64,000 bases of DNA, taken from positions 248,001-312,000 of the forward strand of contig NZ_MDDN01000004.1 in NCBI RefSeq assembly GCF_001708185.1, written 5' to 3'. A model generated the notes under the pieces. It saw only the letters and a program-made list of their open reading frames with translations. It ran no database searches and had not been told where the DNA came from. The translations under genes and the position numbers were made by a program. Numbering within the stretch: the stretch's first letter is position 1; every line of letters begins with the position of its first letter. Below are positions 16,641 through 24,468 of this stretch, in pieces. The stretch is from Lysinibacillus xylanilyticus (GTDB taxonomy: Bacteria > Bacillota > Bacilli > Bacillales_A > Planococcaceae).

Positions 16641-17339
16641 ATGACAATAGATATTAATATACATAAAGGTGGCTATGTAGAAGAAGAAATCGTTATTACG
16701 GACATTCAATTTCAAGTAAACAGCGGTGAGCTTGTTGGATTAATCGGTTCAAATGGGGCAGGTAAAAGTACAACCTTGCAGGGAATGATGGGTGTCTTAC
16801 CAATTATGGATGGTCATGTCTCAATAGGAACTTACGGCTACATACCAGAAAGACCAATTTTGTATGAGTATTTTACATTATGGGAGCATATTGATTTTTA
16901 CATGCGTGTAGCAGGTAAAGAGGCTTCTTTAACCGATCGTGCACATGAATTACTAGATATTTTTAAATTAGACCATAAGCTACATGATTATCCAACAACG
17001 TTTTCCAAAGGTATGCAACAAAAAGTGATGCTTATTTTAGCATTTCTTCACAATCATTCTTCCTATATTTTAGATGAACCATTTATGGGGCTAGATCCAC
17101 AGGCAATGCGTAAGCTCTTAACGACTTTAGACGAATTAAAAGCGCAAGGTGCCTCCATTTTAATGAGTACACATGCGCTCGATACGGCAGAAAAAATATG
17201 TGATCGTTTCATACTGATTGATCATGGGCGAATTCTACAGCAAGGTACACTCACATCATTACGCCTAACGGTGAAACAGGACAAAGCATCTCTTCTTGAT
17301 ATTTTCGATACATTACTTGAGGAAAATCACCATGACTAG
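16641..17339 (+). CDS. ABC transporter ATP-binding protein, EcsA-like
   Basis: A 232-residue ATPase subunit. GLIGSNGAGKSTTLQ is Walker A, FSKGMQQKVMLI is the signature region, YILDEPFMGLDPQ is Walker B plus D-loop, and MSTHALDTAEKICDR contains the switch His. Its size and the partner that follows place it with EcsA, whose complex influences regulated intramembrane proteolysis, secretion and competence in B. subtilis. ATG 16641 has GGAGAGG upstream. Its stop overlaps the start of the permease by 8 bases. No ecsC follows and the neighbours differ from the usual hit-ecs locus, so this may be a second copy. Confidence 0.85.
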   Translation: MTIDINIHKGGYVEEEIVITDIQFQVNSGELVGLIGSNGAGKSTTLQGMMGVLPIMDGHVSIGTYGYIPERPILYEYFTLWEHIDFYMRVAGKEASLTDRAHELLDIFKLDHKLHDYPTTFSKGMQQKVMLILAFLHNHSSYILDEPFMGLDPQAMRKLLTTLDELKAQGASILMSTHALDTAEKICDRFILIDHGRILQQGTLTSLRLTVKQDKASLLDIFDTLLEENHHD

Positions 17340-18444
17340 TTTATTTCAGCAACGAAGAAAAATAGAGCGCTCCAATAATTTTAAGCTACTAGCAAGCATT
17401 ATCGATTGGACAGTCGCCTTATATATTGTTGTGCCATCTCTTGTGATTGGCTTTTTCCTCTATAAAGACTTTATTCTTAATGTCCAAACATCATGGGTTG
17501 CTCATACTACTCCTGTTATCTACATTGTGCTGTTACTTTTCATCACACAAATTGAAACAATTCGTACATTTTTACAACGAGCTGATCGCCTTTTTTTAAT
17601 CCAAAATCAAAAACAAATGATAAAGTTAAAACAAGCTGGTCTTTATTGGACGTTTAGTAAGCAGCTCTTCATACTTGTTTCTGCCCTTACTTTATTAGCG
17701 CCCATTTTTATAATCGTTCATCATATAACAATTTTGGAATTACTTATTTTATTACTGCTACTATTTACAACTAATTTTTTCAATGCACTTGTAAAATTAA
17801 GACTTCGTAAATGGCAGCAGCTTTTAAGTAAAATTGTGATGTGTATTCTCGGCACAGTTTTCTTTTTGTATGTACCCAATATTATTACGGCACTTTTTTA
17901 TCTAATTCTTTTTGTCTATTGCGCAAGCTATTATTATAGACATTTTATTTATAGCACGAAATATTTTGATCAGCAGGTGAAGCTCGACCAAGCAGCTTTT
18001 TATAAATGGCAAAGTCTCTTATTTCGAATTACTCCTGAACTTAAAAGTCAGTTAGTGCCAAAATTTACAAAGCCTCGTCTACTATGGAAAAATTCAAAGC
18101 GCATGTTTAGACGTTCCGATTATTTTATAGAGGAAATAGTATGCAAAACGATGCTTCGCCAAAAACAGTATCGCCTTGGCTATCTTCGTTTTTTAGCGAT
18201 GGGGATTGGGCTTACCATCATTGTTCCGACTTGGGGTAAATTTATCATAATTGGAATGCTTTATTTTACTTTACGTAGCGTTATGCAATCGATAATCCAA
18301 CAAATTATTGAGCACAGAATTTGGTCAATCTTTCAATTATCCAATGAACAAATTCAGATAGCTAAAAGTCGATTAATTAAAGGGTTTGTAGATTTCCCAT
18401 TATGTGTTCTTGTTATCTTAGTTATTTTTAGTCTTGTACATTAA
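17332..18444 (+). CDS. ABC transporter permease, EcsB-like
   Basis: A 370-residue multi-spanning protein. Hydrophobic segments cluster near residues 25-50, 60-80, 110-160, 170-210 and 285-310, with a last one at the C-terminus. The general layout, the N-terminal RRKIERSNNFK basic region and its partnership with an EcsA-type ATPase match the EcsB family. ATG 17332 lies within the last codons of the ATPase gene, so translation is coupled. The longer reading frame from 17296 is inside the ATPase and is not used. A strong hairpin terminator follows. Transport substrate is unknown for the family. Confidence 0.75.
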   Translation: MTSLFQQRRKIERSNNFKLLASIIDWTVALYIVVPSLVIGFFLYKDFILNVQTSWVAHTTPVIYIVLLLFITQIETIRTFLQRADRLFLIQNQKQMIKLKQAGLYWTFSKQLFILVSALTLLAPIFIIVHHITILELLILLLLLFTTNFFNALVKLRLRKWQQLLSKIVMCILGTVFFLYVPNIITALFYLILFVYCASYYYRHFIYSTKYFDQQVKLDQAAFYKWQSLLFRITPELKSQLVPKFTKPRLLWKNSKRMFRRSDYFIEEIVCKTMLRQKQYRLGYLRFLAMGIGLTIIVPTWGKFIIIGMLYFTLRSVMQSIIQQIIEHRIWSIFQLSNEQIQIAKSRLIKGFVDFPLCVLVILVIFSLVH

Positions 18445-18445
18445 A

Positions 18446-18480
18446 CAGGTGCTAGCTTAGTTGCTAGCACCTGTATTTTA
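18446..18480. terminator. Bidirectional terminator between convergent genes
   Basis: CAGGTGCTAGC pairs perfectly with GCTAGCACCTG around a 6-base loop, followed by TATTTTA. It separates the EcsB-like gene from the convergent membrane-protein gene. Confidence 0.88.
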
Positions 18481-19518
18481 TTATCTATTATTTTCCATTC
18501 CGTATAATAGCATATTTCTAAATTCCTGCACTTGGTCCGCTTTAATCGCCACTTTGTTATAATGTTTTTTTAGTCCAAGCATAAAAGTCACTTCCACAGG
18601 TTCCCTCATCTTTAAAATAAATTGTGGGTAGGCCTCACCAAAATCACGTGCTACAAAATCAATCGTATCTTTAGATAATTTTTCTTCCAACTGTTCCTTA
18701 TCTTCAATAAGTTCTTCAATATCTTCAAAGCGAATTTCTGCACGTTTCATCAAACCTAAAGACAAATACAGCTTATCAGATGTAACATAGACAGGATTTA
18801 AACGAATTGCCTGCATATCTGCAATAAAAAATACAACAGAGTATACATTAAAAATAAGCAATAGAATAGAAAGAACCATTGATTTCTCATGTAACCACCA
18901 GTGAATTCCTATTGTTTCAATGGCAATTCCATGAATGATCATGATTTGAAAAGCAATATAGCTGGAGTTTTTATGTAAGGTTAATCCTGGACGCTCTTTT
19001 CTCTTCCAGCTTGCAAAACTATAGTAAAGTACTAAAAAGTCTGTGCACAGCATTTGAATAATAAGATGCTTTGGGACATGTTTTTCAACTGCTTGTGGAA
19101 ATGTGAACAGGTCTGGTAAAGTATTTGATCGTACATCTGCTAGAATTCTCGGCATGTAACGAACAAGAGTTGCCACTAGTAATATTTCTAATAAAATAAT
19201 CGAACCTTCAATGGCAAATCCAACCCATGTTACCGCAACAAAAGGCTGTAGATGCTCGATTGGAATAATAAAACGGGCTGCAATACAACCAGTCGCTGCT
19301 AAAATTACCGCTTGTTTTACAGAAAACTTACCCTTATACAGCATAAATAAAACAGGCATTACAAGGAGAAAATCAATTAATGAACCAATGACAACTCCAT
19401 TTGTTTCAGTTGGTAAAATGGATATGCCAAGTCCCGTGTTATAGAGTGTGTAATTACTAGCGAGAACGACTAACAAAAATGCTAGCCATATATTTTGCTT
19501 TTTCTTTAAAGCGATCAT
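18481..19518 (-). CDS. Membrane protein of unknown function, partner of a MarR regulator
   Basis: A 345-residue protein. About eight hydrophobic segments span residues 10-230, followed by a soluble C-terminal domain of about 110 residues (TSDKLYLSLGLMKRAEIRF onward) that resembles small PH-like domains of bacterial membrane proteins. Relatives are sometimes labelled beta-carotene monooxygenase in annotations, which the sequence does not support. ATG 19518 starts one base after the MarR gene stop, so the two form an operon, and the regulator probably controls this gene through the palindrome at 20033-20079. The function may be transport or envelope stress; this is inference. Confidence 0.55.
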   Translation of the reverse strand: MIALKKKQNIWLAFLLVVLASNYTLYNTGLGISILPTETNGVVIGSLIDFLLVMPVLFMLYKGKFSVKQAVILAATGCIAARFIIPIEHLQPFVAVTWVGFAIEGSIILLEILLVATLVRYMPRILADVRSNTLPDLFTFPQAVEKHVPKHLIIQMLCTDFLVLYYSFASWKRKERPGLTLHKNSSYIAFQIMIIHGIAIETIGIHWWLHEKSMVLSILLLIFNVYSVVFFIADMQAIRLNPVYVTSDKLYLSLGLMKRAEIRFEDIEELIEDKEQLEEKLSKDTIDFVARDFGEAYPQFILKMREPVEVTFMLGLKKHYNKVAIKADQVQEFRNMLLYGMENNR

Positions 19519-19519
19519 G

Positions 19520-20014
19520 TTAAATCTCTCCCTTTCTTAAATGATGATCATTTAATTCATCGATAATGCCTTCCTTAATGACAATTTGATTTAGTTTCTG
19601 AATAATCTTCTTTAATTCCACGACCTCACTTAATTCGAGCTTAGAATAATATTTAGAGATAATAAATCGTTTTATTTCTTCCTCTCGTTCAAAATACTTA
19701 ATGCCTAAAGTATCTAAACTCACAAATATTTCACGTCGGTTTTCAGGATTAATACTCCTAATTACATATTGCTGTTCTTCAAGCTTACTAACCAATTGAC
19801 CGACAGCACTTGAAGTAATATTCGAATAACTTGCAATCTGACCTATCGTCACTTGGCTATTTTTTTCAATAAAATCTAATAAAATTATTTGCTTAGGCGA
19901 TAATTCATCAGTCACTAAATTCTGATGTAACTTAATGAAATGACTATCCATCGAGTAAATGGCATCATTTATTTCCTGTACAAGGTGATATAGAAGTTCT
20001 TCATCCTTTTTCAT
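19520..20014 (-). CDS. MarR-family transcription regulator
   Basis: A 164-residue winged-helix regulator. The DNA-binding part is residues 35-105: LSPKQIILLDFIEKN, TIGQIASYSNITSSAVGQLV as the helix-turn-helix, and the wing NPENRREIFVSL with the conserved Asp/Asn-Arg-Arg. Flanking helices form the dimer interface. It is first in an operon with the membrane protein at 18481. A long inverted repeat lies immediately upstream, as expected for an autorepressor released by a small ligand. ATG 20014 lies within 20 bases of that operator, so the leader is very short and its Shine-Dalgarno is weak (AAGGA). Confidence 0.85.
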   Translation of the reverse strand: MKKDEELLYHLVQEINDAIYSMDSHFIKLHQNLVTDELSPKQIILLDFIEKNSQVTIGQIASYSNITSSAVGQLVSKLEEQQYVIRSINPENRREIFVSLDTLGIKYFEREEEIKRFIISKYYSKLELSEVVELKKIIQKLNQIVIKEGIIDELNDHHLRKGEI

Positions 20015-20032
20015 TAAAAACCAAATCCTTTA

Positions 20033-20079
20033 AGTAAAGTTAATAGTAAAGTCTCCTTTACTATTAACTCTACTTTACT
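20033..20079. promoter_or_regulatory. Nested palindromic operator of the MarR regulator
   Basis: GTTAATAGTAAAG (20039-20051) and CTTTACTATTAAC (20056-20068) form a perfect 13-bp inverted repeat. Extra AGTAAAG at 20033 and CTTTACT at 20073 give four half sites in all, spaced for two dimers. It lies in the promoter/leader of the regulator gene. Confidence 0.75.
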
Positions 20080-20104
20080 ACATTTGGTTATTGCTGTAAA
20101 TAAA

Positions 20105-20546
20105 TCCAGCGTTAAAGCTCCATCCTTATACCTATAATTTTCAATAATTTTTCACAAATGGGGATTTGATTCTCATTTCATGGCTAGTCCTTGCTTCGCG
20201 CGCGGATATTACCTCTCTTCCGCGGGTATTCTTGCTTCGCAGCCTAGAACTCCTTAAGCTGTTATAACAAATGTATTTTGGCTTAAAATTTCCTTCGGTA
20301 GTTTTTAATTTATCGGAACTTTGCTTATTCTATGTATGATTTTATACCTCACTGTTTTTCAGAAAAAACACTCTTAGCATACACTCTATAAATTTGGATT
20401 ATTCCGAAAAATATTAGTCGTTAATTCCTATAAAAGATCATAAATACGATAAATCTATACATAAAATTTACTTATTTTATATATCCTTTTTCCTTGTCTG
20501 TCCATTATACTGAAAATATCATCAATCATATTAAAGGGGTATTTTT
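20105..20546. other. Non-coding gap between the MarR operator and the 20547 gene
   Basis: No gene is seen. At 20190-20240 there is a GC-rich imperfect duplicate of CTTGCTTCGC, possibly a decayed repeat unit. The last 100 bases are AT-rich and should hold the promoter of the next gene; a TATACT near 20506 is a weak -10 candidate without a good -35. Confidence 0.4.
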
Positions 20547-21593
20547 ATGGATAAAAAAGTTATTTTTTTCGAAGTTCGTGGCGGCACAGATAAGGGACCA
20601 GATGGCTATCGACAAGATACAATGCCAATGGTGAATGCGCTAAAACAACGAGGACAGGATGCAGAAGTCATTTTCTTTGATGTGACAAAAAAAGAGGAAA
20701 TTTATCATTATGTCAAAGAGCATGGTGCAGCCTTTGTATCACGTATAAATCCAGGAAACTTACAGCATGAGGAAGAATATTTTGATATGTTACGCGAGCT
20801 ATGTAATGAAGGTGTCATCGGTATGCCTCATCCAGATGCAATGATTGGCTATGGCTCTAAAGATGTATTATCAAAGCTATCTTCTACAAATTTAGTGCCC
20901 AATGATACATTTGCTTATTATACGGTTGAAGCATTTAAAGCCCAATTCCCTACCTCTCTTGCTATTACTGAACGAGTTCTAAAGCAAAATCGTGGTTCAA
21001 CGGGCGAAGGGATATGGCGAGTAAAATTAGTTGAACCTCTTGCTAAAGGGATTACAGAAGTGCCACTTGATGCGGAGATTAAATGTACCGAAGCAAAAGA
21101 TAATCATGTGGAATATTGGAAACTTGGAGACTTCATGACGTTCTGTGAACAGTATATTACAGGTCCAAATGGCATGCTAATTGATATGCGCTTCCTTCCT
21201 CGTATTACTGAAGGTGAAATCCGCTTATTTATGCTGCGTGATAAAGCAGTACACGTAGTACATAAAAAACCAGCAGATTCCGAAGACGCTTTTAGTGCAA
21301 CACTGTTCTCAGGAGCTCAATATCGCTATGACGCACCGGAAGACTGGGAAGAGCTTGTTCAAAACTTTTTAACCCAACTACCTCTCGTAACTAGTTTACT
21401 AGGCAATTATGCTTTACCACTCATATGGACGGCCGATTTCATGCTTGATACAAACGAAGCTGGTGAAGATTGCTATATTTTAGGGGAAATGAATTGTTCA
21501 TGTGTAGGCTTCACTTCTGAACTCTCTTTAGCACATCAAGTAGCAGAGGAAATTCTCTCTTGTATCCATGAAAATGCCGAAGTTTCAGCGTAA
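20547..21593 (+). CDS. Cj0069-family protein, ATP-grasp-like
   Basis: A 348-residue protein. It begins KKVIFFEVRGGTDKGPDG and ends with GEMNCSCVGFTSEL, which has the layout of the metal-binding loop of ATP-grasp ligases (acidic residue, then Asn). Middle segments KQNRGSTGEGIWRV and IRLFMLRDKAVHVVHKKP fit an ATP-grasp core with nucleotide-binding Lys and Gly-rich loop. Members named Cj0069 family are uncharacterised. The substrate could be an acid plus amine, but nothing here identifies it. ATG 20547 has AAAGGGG upstream. It is a single gene with a bidirectional terminator behind it. Confidence 0.65.
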   Translation: MDKKVIFFEVRGGTDKGPDGYRQDTMPMVNALKQRGQDAEVIFFDVTKKEEIYHYVKEHGAAFVSRINPGNLQHEEEYFDMLRELCNEGVIGMPHPDAMIGYGSKDVLSKLSSTNLVPNDTFAYYTVEAFKAQFPTSLAITERVLKQNRGSTGEGIWRVKLVEPLAKGITEVPLDAEIKCTEAKDNHVEYWKLGDFMTFCEQYITGPNGMLIDMRFLPRITEGEIRLFMLRDKAVHVVHKKPADSEDAFSATLFSGAQYRYDAPEDWEELVQNFLTQLPLVTSLLGNYALPLIWTADFMLDTNEAGEDCYILGEMNCSCVGFTSELSLAHQVAEEILSCIHENAEVSA

Positions 21594-21646
21594 AGTGGAC
21601 TTTAAGTAATGGTGCTTTTACTGACGGATAATACAGGATAAATGAA

Positions 21647-21676
21647 AAAAGTGCGATCTTTTGGGATCGCACTTTT
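21647..21676. terminator. Bidirectional terminator
   Basis: AAAAGTGCGATC pairs perfectly with GATCGCACTTTT. It serves both the ATP-grasp-like gene and the convergent exporter gene, whose stop codon abuts it. Confidence 0.88.
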
Positions 21677-22308
21677 CATATATAGATCTTAATAGCTTGT
21701 ATAAATTCATAGATAAAATACCCTGCAAAGCCAATTAATAATACACCCGCTACTATTGTAAGCGACTTTATGACCTTACGACTCATCGCTTTACGGGTAA
21801 CAGAAACAATGGTCATCAAGCCTATATCATGTAACAATATGCCACTCAGAACCCCTGCAGCAATGACTAAAAAATGATCCGACTCCCCTTGCCCATATGA
21901 TTTGGCTAGTACGACACCGAAAACATTTACCCAGAAAACTAAATTTCCAGGCGAAATTGCTACTAGTAAACCATTTCGATAAGACGTGAAAAACGATTTT
22001 GTCACTTTCTCGCCTGCCAGTGTAATATCATGGTCAGCATTTTTTATCGAATCCAAGCCTAAAAGGAATAAGAAGCCCGCCCCTATAAGCCACATAGGAA
22101 TTTGAATGATAGGCATTGCTAAAATGGAGGCAAGTCCCATATATAAAGCAAAAACCAATACAACATCAATTGTCATACCGCCAAGCCCTACAGCCCAGCC
22201 ATGCATAAAACCATTTTTTAGTCCTTGCTTTGTCATTTCTACTGTAATAGCTCCAACAGGCATGGCAATCGCAATTCCTACCAACACATACGCTACATAT
22301 AAACTCAA
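21676..22308 (-). CDS. LysE-family amino-acid exporter
   Basis: About 210 residues with six hydrophobic helices. The N-terminal IAIAMPVGAITVEMTKQGLK then NGFMHGW is the LysE/RhtB signature (a Pro-Val-Gly turn in helix 1 and a conserved NGF/GWxxG region), and NGLLVAISPGNLVFW is the matching repeat in the second half. It would export basic or other amino acids. The start is uncertain: TTG 22308 gives the typical N-terminus and has AGAAGTG upstream; an in-frame TTG at 22329 has no ribosome site. A dispersed repeat element begins about 20 bases upstream. A decayed piece of a related gene lies at 9902. Confidence 0.82.
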   Translation of the reverse strand: MSLYVAYVLVGIAIAMPVGAITVEMTKQGLKNGFMHGWAVGLGGMTIDVVLVFALYMGLASILAMPIIQIPMWLIGAGFLFLLGLDSIKNADHDITLAGEKVTKSFFTSYRNGLLVAISPGNLVFWVNVFGVVLAKSYGQGESDHFLVIAAGVLSGILLHDIGLMTIVSVTRKAMSRKVIKSLTIVAGVLLIGFAGYFIYEFIQAIKIYI

Positions 22309-22327
22309 AGCAACACTTCTTTCATGC

Positions 22328-22650
22328 AATCAATTTCGCCTTGGCGTAATTGCGTCCGGATTTTGAATTGTGCACGCACAATTCATTCCTTTCAAAATAT
22401 CCGTGACATCCACCGGAGGCTTTATCTTCAATCAGTCGGTGTTTGGGTATCCACTGAAAAGGAACCAAATCCGCATTCATCTCTTCACCTATAAAGGTGG
22501 ATGTAACTGTCGCGTTGCTTTCGCTACAAAAAAACATTTTGCTGCTGTCGCTTCGCTTTCGCACAGAAAAACACTTTTGTTGCTGTCGCTTCGCTTTCGC
22601 ACAGAAAAACACTTTTGCTGCTGTCGCTTCGCTTTCGCACAGAAAAGATC
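22328..22650. repeat. Dispersed element copy 2 with array B (period 38)
   Basis: The element starts GGCGTAATTGCGTCCGGA next to the exporter start, continues with CCGTGACATCCACCGGAGG, GGGTATCCACTG and CACCTATAAAGGTGG, and then runs into units of GCTGTCGCTTCGCTTTCGC at 22544, 22582 and 22620 (period 38). Thus the element and the array occur fused here. The frames that stay open through it are repeat artefacts. The region 22651-22886 is AT-rich without a gene. Confidence 0.8.
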
Positions 22651-22886
22651 TGCTGAATAAAGATAAAATAAGTTTCATACGTCCGTTTATATTTGTATTA
22701 TAGCATAAAAATACAGAAAAAGACGTAAATATTAATAATTATTCATTTTAATGGAATAATTATTAATATAGTTAAACCTGATTGTTCATTCCCTATTTTA
22801 TTTATGATTCCTTAATTATATGACATTATTTGGAGTCATACTTATAGCTTTCTACCCCCCCTAACTACGAGAGGTATCCTTTCTTT

Positions 22887-23627
22887 CTATAACATTTGCT
22901 TTTTCCATTGCAATAGTAGGTCATTAGATTTCGCAATGTCCACTTTTAGGGCAATCTGTTTAGCAGAGCAGCGTTTTTTAGCCTTTTCCCAGGCTTCTTC
23001 TAAAGCCGGTAAATAGCTTAAATTTTTTGTTGCTGCAACAAGTTGCAAGAAAATATTTCCTTGAATATAGTACCAGCGAGGGTTCATGCTATCTAACTGT
23101 ATTGCTTCTTCAATGAGACGCAGTGCTAAATACGGACTGCCTTCACTACGGTTCAAAAACTGTGCAAAGGCTCCCCAGTAAAGAGCTTTATTTGGCTGTA
23201 ATTTTACCGCTTCAACAAATTGCGCCATTACCTTATCATACTCCTTAGCAAGAACAAAATATTCCGCCATTGTATAGTAGGCATTCGCTTGCGCTTCCAC
23301 GGATCCAGCTAATAATTCGTCTACCACTTTAGCAAACTGTTCATCATCCTGACTTCCTAAATAAGCAGCGAGTACATCACGCTCTGGGTAGGAGCCATCT
23401 GCCCGTTCAACACTTTGCTTCTCCTTCTCAGTAGACGGAACAGGCATATTTGCATAGCCGTTCGCTTCTAACAACGCGACGTGCTGTTGAATGGTTGCCA
23501 ATGATTCATGTTCAGTAAACGCTCTATCAGCTAAAACTATTTTCGCTAACTGATAGCTTTCTTTCACTTTTCCACTTAAAAATAATTCATTTATCTGTTG
23601 GACTTGCTCATCAAACTGTTTGATCAC
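22887..23627 (-). CDS. TPR-repeat protein
   Basis: A 246-residue cytoplasmic protein made of helix pairs. TPR-like units are seen from about residue 10 (INELFLSGKVKESYQLAKIV), at 115-150 (AYYTMAEYFVLAKEYDKVM) and at 150-215 (KALYWGAFAQFLNRSEG and WYYIQGNIFLQLV). Such proteins act as protein-binding scaffolds; the partner is unknown. The start is taken as GTG 23627, since AGGA lies 8 bases before it; the frame is open to 23651 from a TTG without a site. It is a single gene with no close neighbour on its strand. Confidence 0.7.
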   Translation of the reverse strand: MIKQFDEQVQQINELFLSGKVKESYQLAKIVLADRAFTEHESLATIQQHVALLEANGYANMPVPSTEKEKQSVERADGSYPERDVLAAYLGSQDDEQFAKVVDELLAGSVEAQANAYYTMAEYFVLAKEYDKVMAQFVEAVKLQPNKALYWGAFAQFLNRSEGSPYLALRLIEEAIQLDSMNPRWYYIQGNIFLQLVAATKNLSYLPALEEAWEKAKKRCSAKQIALKVDIAKSNDLLLQWKKQML

Positions 23628-23802
23628 TATTAAAATCCTCACCTTCACCAAAAGAAAAGTCTTATAGGTAGTTTACCATCTTTAGAGAGAAAAGGAGCTA
23701 TTATCATCTAAAAATTCTTTCAATTCAACTAATTTCATATGCCGTATGTTCCATTAGATGAGCTGGTATTAACATATCTACCAGGACTTTTCCCTTATCA
23801 TC

Positions 23803-23830
23803 CTAATGCAATAGCATGACATTGCATTAG
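23803..23830. promoter_or_regulatory. Perfect palindrome, possible operator
   Basis: CTAATGCAAT and ATTGCATTAG form a perfect 10-bp inverted repeat with an 8-base spacer, about 115 bases before a small membrane-protein gene. There is no T-run directly after it, so an operator is more likely than a terminator. Confidence 0.4.
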
Positions 23831-23943
23831 AAAAGTACTGTTTTTTACCATTATCAAAAAAGGTTGCTAAAGTTCTGAATTATGAGATAATTGAAGTAGT
23901 CTATCTGCATCATTTGTGCATTCAATCTAAAGGAGGGCTTGCT

Positions 23944-24147
23944 ATGAATAGTCGTTATCATTTTATATCGCTTATTATTGGAAACTTGTTTACACTAGGA
24001 GCTATTTTTATTTATGCTCTGCAAAGTCAAGTGGACGTGGCCCTCAGTACTTATGCCCTTGTGACGGGATTTTTAAGTACATTACTCATTATCTTTTTTT
24101 ATTTATGGCGGGATGAAAATTTAATTTCAAATCGTTTTTCTAAATAA
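23944..24147 (+). CDS. Small membrane protein, 67 residues
   Basis: A 67-residue protein with two hydrophobic helices, about residues 8-30 and 36-57, and a charged C-terminus (WRDENLISNRFSK). I do not recognise the family. ATG 23944 follows a very good AAAGGAGGG with 6-base spacing, which argues strongly that it is expressed; the frame is open from 23914 but without a site. A terminator lies at 24270-24303. A perfect palindrome is found upstream at 23803. The sequence suggests no function. Confidence 0.6.
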   Translation: MNSRYHFISLIIGNLFTLGAIFIYALQSQVDVALSTYALVTGFLSTLLIIFFYLWRDENLISNRFSK

Positions 24148-24269
24148 ATCGCTGGGTGGAAAATATAGTTTCGAAGCTTATAATTAGAATTGTGATGAGT
24201 TATCAATTTTTTAACAAAGTGCATCCTGTAATTCGAACAAAACGATTTGGTAAAAATGCTCATTTCCTC

Positions 24270-24303
24270 CCCTTTCTACAGCAGTAGTAAAGGGATTTTT
24301 TTT
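24270..24303 (+). terminator. Intrinsic terminator
   Basis: CCCCTTTCTAC pairs with GTAGTAAAGGG (one bulge), followed by eight T. It ends the small membrane-protein transcript. Confidence 0.85.
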
Positions 24304-24397
24304 CATAGAACGCTTCCTTTTTCGTGGTATTCCCCTCTGAATACGACTGATTGTTGTAGAAAAATAAATTTTTTTGTAGAAAATTTAAAAACAATGA

Positions 24398-24426
24398 TTG
24401 AGTAGTAAATCAATTTTCTGTATAAT
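24398..24426 (+). promoter_or_regulatory. Sigma-A promoter of the carboxynorspermidine operon
   Basis: TTGAGT (24398-24403) and TATAAT (24421-24426) are 17 bp apart and lie 43 bases before the TTG start codon. Confidence 0.7.
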
Positions 24427-24468
24427 CAGCTTGTTTGACAATACTTTTATGAACTTGGGGGTAGACAA

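Noticed and set aside
23735-23815. A 26-residue ORF starting MPYVPLDELVLTYL.
   Set aside because: It has no ribosome site, no family was recognised, and it ends within a palindrome.
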